From positions 3,616,001 to 3,680,000 of the forward strand of contig OX031060.1 in assembly GCA_943736015.1 (NCBI GenBank): DNA of 64,000 nt, in the 5' to 3' direction. Below are positions 62,664 through 64,000 of the stretch, one piece after another; positions within the stretch are counted from its first letter, which is position 1, and every line of letters starts with the position of its first letter. Both the position numbers and the translations under genes were made by a program. This stretch comes from Tridacna crocea (taxonomy: Eukaryota > Mollusca > Bivalvia > Cardiida > Cardiidae). Below the pieces are notes generated by a model that saw nothing but the letters and a program-made list of their open reading frames with translations, did not search any database and was not told the origin of the DNA.

Positions 62664-62888
62664 CCCTTTACCACATCATCCCGACTTTTAACGATCCCAA
62701 GAAAAAATTCTTTTGAAAACATTGTAGGAAAAGGAGAAAATGCTGGTAACTAGCATTTTCTCCTTTTCCTATAATGTTTTCTACCCTTCCCAAATTAAAT
62801 TTTAATTTTTGAGTCATGTTGATTTTGTCGTCTGCAAATGCTTTCAATTTGGACAAGTCTAAAATTTTGTCATTTGGTAAAGAGTTAA
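62660..62888 (+). mobile_element. Family A MITE with mirrored G>A
   Basis: Shares TTAA 62660. TTGTAGGAAAAGG faces CCTTTTCCTATAA, a mirrored change plus one unpaired. Confidence 0.88.
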
Positions 62889-63227
62889 TAGGATTTTTCC
62901 GAAACAAAAAGTATGTATAGTGCTACAGTAACGAGATGTATATATAGTGCTACAGTAACATAAGACTTGTCTAAGGTCTTTATGTCAAAGACATGGAGCT
63001 AATAACTCTAATGAAGTACATGTATATCCTTTGGGGCTGTTGCCCTGTGGGCCTTTTGAGTGTAATTATACATGTTTTAAATTTGCCTACAATGAAACTT
63101 TTTTTTGGAGGGTAAATTAAATGTCACCCAAATGTATGGACTTTCCTCTGAAAGGGAGGAAATGTTGAAAATAAGAATTAATTTTCTTTTTAAAGCATTT
63201 AAAGTTTATTTTGGTACACGGTTCAAT
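62889..63227. other. No gene recognised
   Basis: A small direct repeat, TATAGTGCTACAGTAAC, at 62917 and 62942. Confidence 0.5.
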
Positions 63228-63345
63228 GTCGCTCCCGTAGTAGGGTGCTATTATCAAGAAAAAATGCACCATTTGAGCATCATTTTGACTTCTAAATGCT
63301 TCCAATTTGGACAAGGCTTAAATTTTGTCGTCTGGTAAAGGTTAA
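63228..63345 (+). repeat. Family A right half
   Basis: TGCACCATTTGAGCATC, TTCTAAATGCTTCCAATTTG, TCTGGTAAAGGTTAA. Confidence 0.65.
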
Positions 63346-63553
63346 TGTGATGAAGATTGAATTGATGGCAGAAGACCACAATGCATCTGTATCCATCTGT
63401 ATCGAGATAAATGTGATAAAAGAATAACTAACGAATAAAAAGGAAATAAAACCTGTCATCGGGCAGCTTCATTAGGGAGCAATTAACTATGGGTGTTATT
63501 AGCTTTTTGTGTCCCCTGCCTTTCATGGTGAGGACCAGTGCACTTTATTGCTC

Positions 63554-63765
63554 TTAACTCTTAGGGTTTTTAGCATGATCTGCTGACCTATTGTGGACAG
63601 TGTAGATCAAGATCAGACTGCACAGAACGTGCAGTCTGATCTTTGATCTACACTGTCCATTGGAGCCGTTATTGTTCCCCAAAAGATTCCATTGAAATAG
63701 TGAAATTGGGAGTTTTTACTGCCAGCCATGAAATGTCATTTTGCTTATCTACCAGGAGATGGGTT
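63554..63765 (+). mobile_element. Family C MITE, near full length
   Basis: TTAACTCTTAGGGTTTTTAG start, perfect stem around AGAAC, TCCATTGAAATAGTGAAATT, right end CCAGGAGATGGGTTGA. Confidence 0.83.
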
Positions 63766-64000
63766 GATATGATTATTTGGTGCTGTATTTATCCTTTTGT
63801 CAAAATGTGATTTGTTTATTAGCACCAGTTTTATGCTAGCTCTAGAAGTCACTTGGTGTTCTCGTAATTAACCAGCTGTACCTGGTAGCTTTGCTTGATG
63901 TAGCTCATTCGGGAAAAGTATTTGGCATGTAATCCATAGGTGTTGAGTTCACTTTCCAGCTGATCCATTCTCTTCCTTGTGAATGAGGTTTTTTGGAGCA
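63766..64000. other. No recognised feature
   Basis: Nothing supported to the window edge. Confidence 0.4.

Overview
The window is eukaryotic and very probably from a bivalve mollusc. It has about 64 kb of AT-rich DNA with no dense coding, one spliced exon of a metazoan STAR-family RNA-binding protein, tRNA-headed V-type SINEs of the kind widespread in molluscs, and many palindromic elements. Some repeats (the 26489-26753 element and the 55.7-56.0 kb tandem repeat) resemble repeats I associate with heterodont bivalves such as Dreissena. Genus cannot be fixed from the sequence alone.

Only one host gene is supported. 31843-31969 (+) is the first coding exon of a quaking/held-out-wings (QKI/HOW) orthologue. 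It encodes the QUA1 dimerisation segment and ends at a phase-1 GTAAGT donor. I found no KH-domain exon downstream, so 31970-64000 is probably intron 1 and 1-31.8 kb is upstream DNA.

Mobile DNA fills most of the rest. Family A (about 95 full, partial or decayed copies, full length about 220-235 bp) has TTAA at both ends, short inverted termini (CCCTTTACCA.. and ..TGGTAAAGAGTTAA) and a central near-perfect 67-bp palindrome with 33-nt arms. Plus orientation runs CCCTTTACC, GCCTTTTGAAAAC, palindrome, GTTTTCTACCC, CTGCAAATGCTTTCAATTTGG, GGTAAAGAGTTAA. Family B (6 copies) is a sister family with a related stem. Family C (about 20 copies) has TTAA-CCCTTAGGCTG ends and a stem around CAGACTGCAC/GTGCAGTCTG. 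All three look like non-autonomous piggyBac-type elements, which is inference from the TTAA target and CCC ends. Family D (about 200 bp) is a near-complete palindrome beginning GGGCCCGTATTCACCAACC. Family E is a 0.4-kb repeat, F is a GC-stem palindrome and H is a CTCCAGATAA-ended palindrome.

Layout: 0-31 kb holds scattered copies, a GCAAG minisatellite (9.2-9.7 kb), a nested A cluster (11.3-12.6 kb), a D element split by two A copies (17.57-18.12 kb), a double-TIR element (20.08-20.55 kb), a three-copy A nest (21.17-21.82 kb) and a CTACGTAG palindrome (25.56-25.80 kb). From 32 to 64 kb the presumed intron is packed about twice as densely with A copies, often end to end sharing one TTAA. It also carries a fold-back element with tandem-repeat arms (41.46-42.69 kb), a nearly intact Tc1-type DD34E transposon with one in-frame stop (52237-53767) and a 1380-bp hAT-like element (57659-59038). 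The last two each lie inside an A copy.

The most interesting signal is in the A/B hairpins. Individual copies carry substitutions mirrored in both arms, so the stem keeps pairing. This suggests arm-to-arm copying or structural selection. Several insertions can be undone at TTAA to restore the host repeat, which is direct evidence of the target site.
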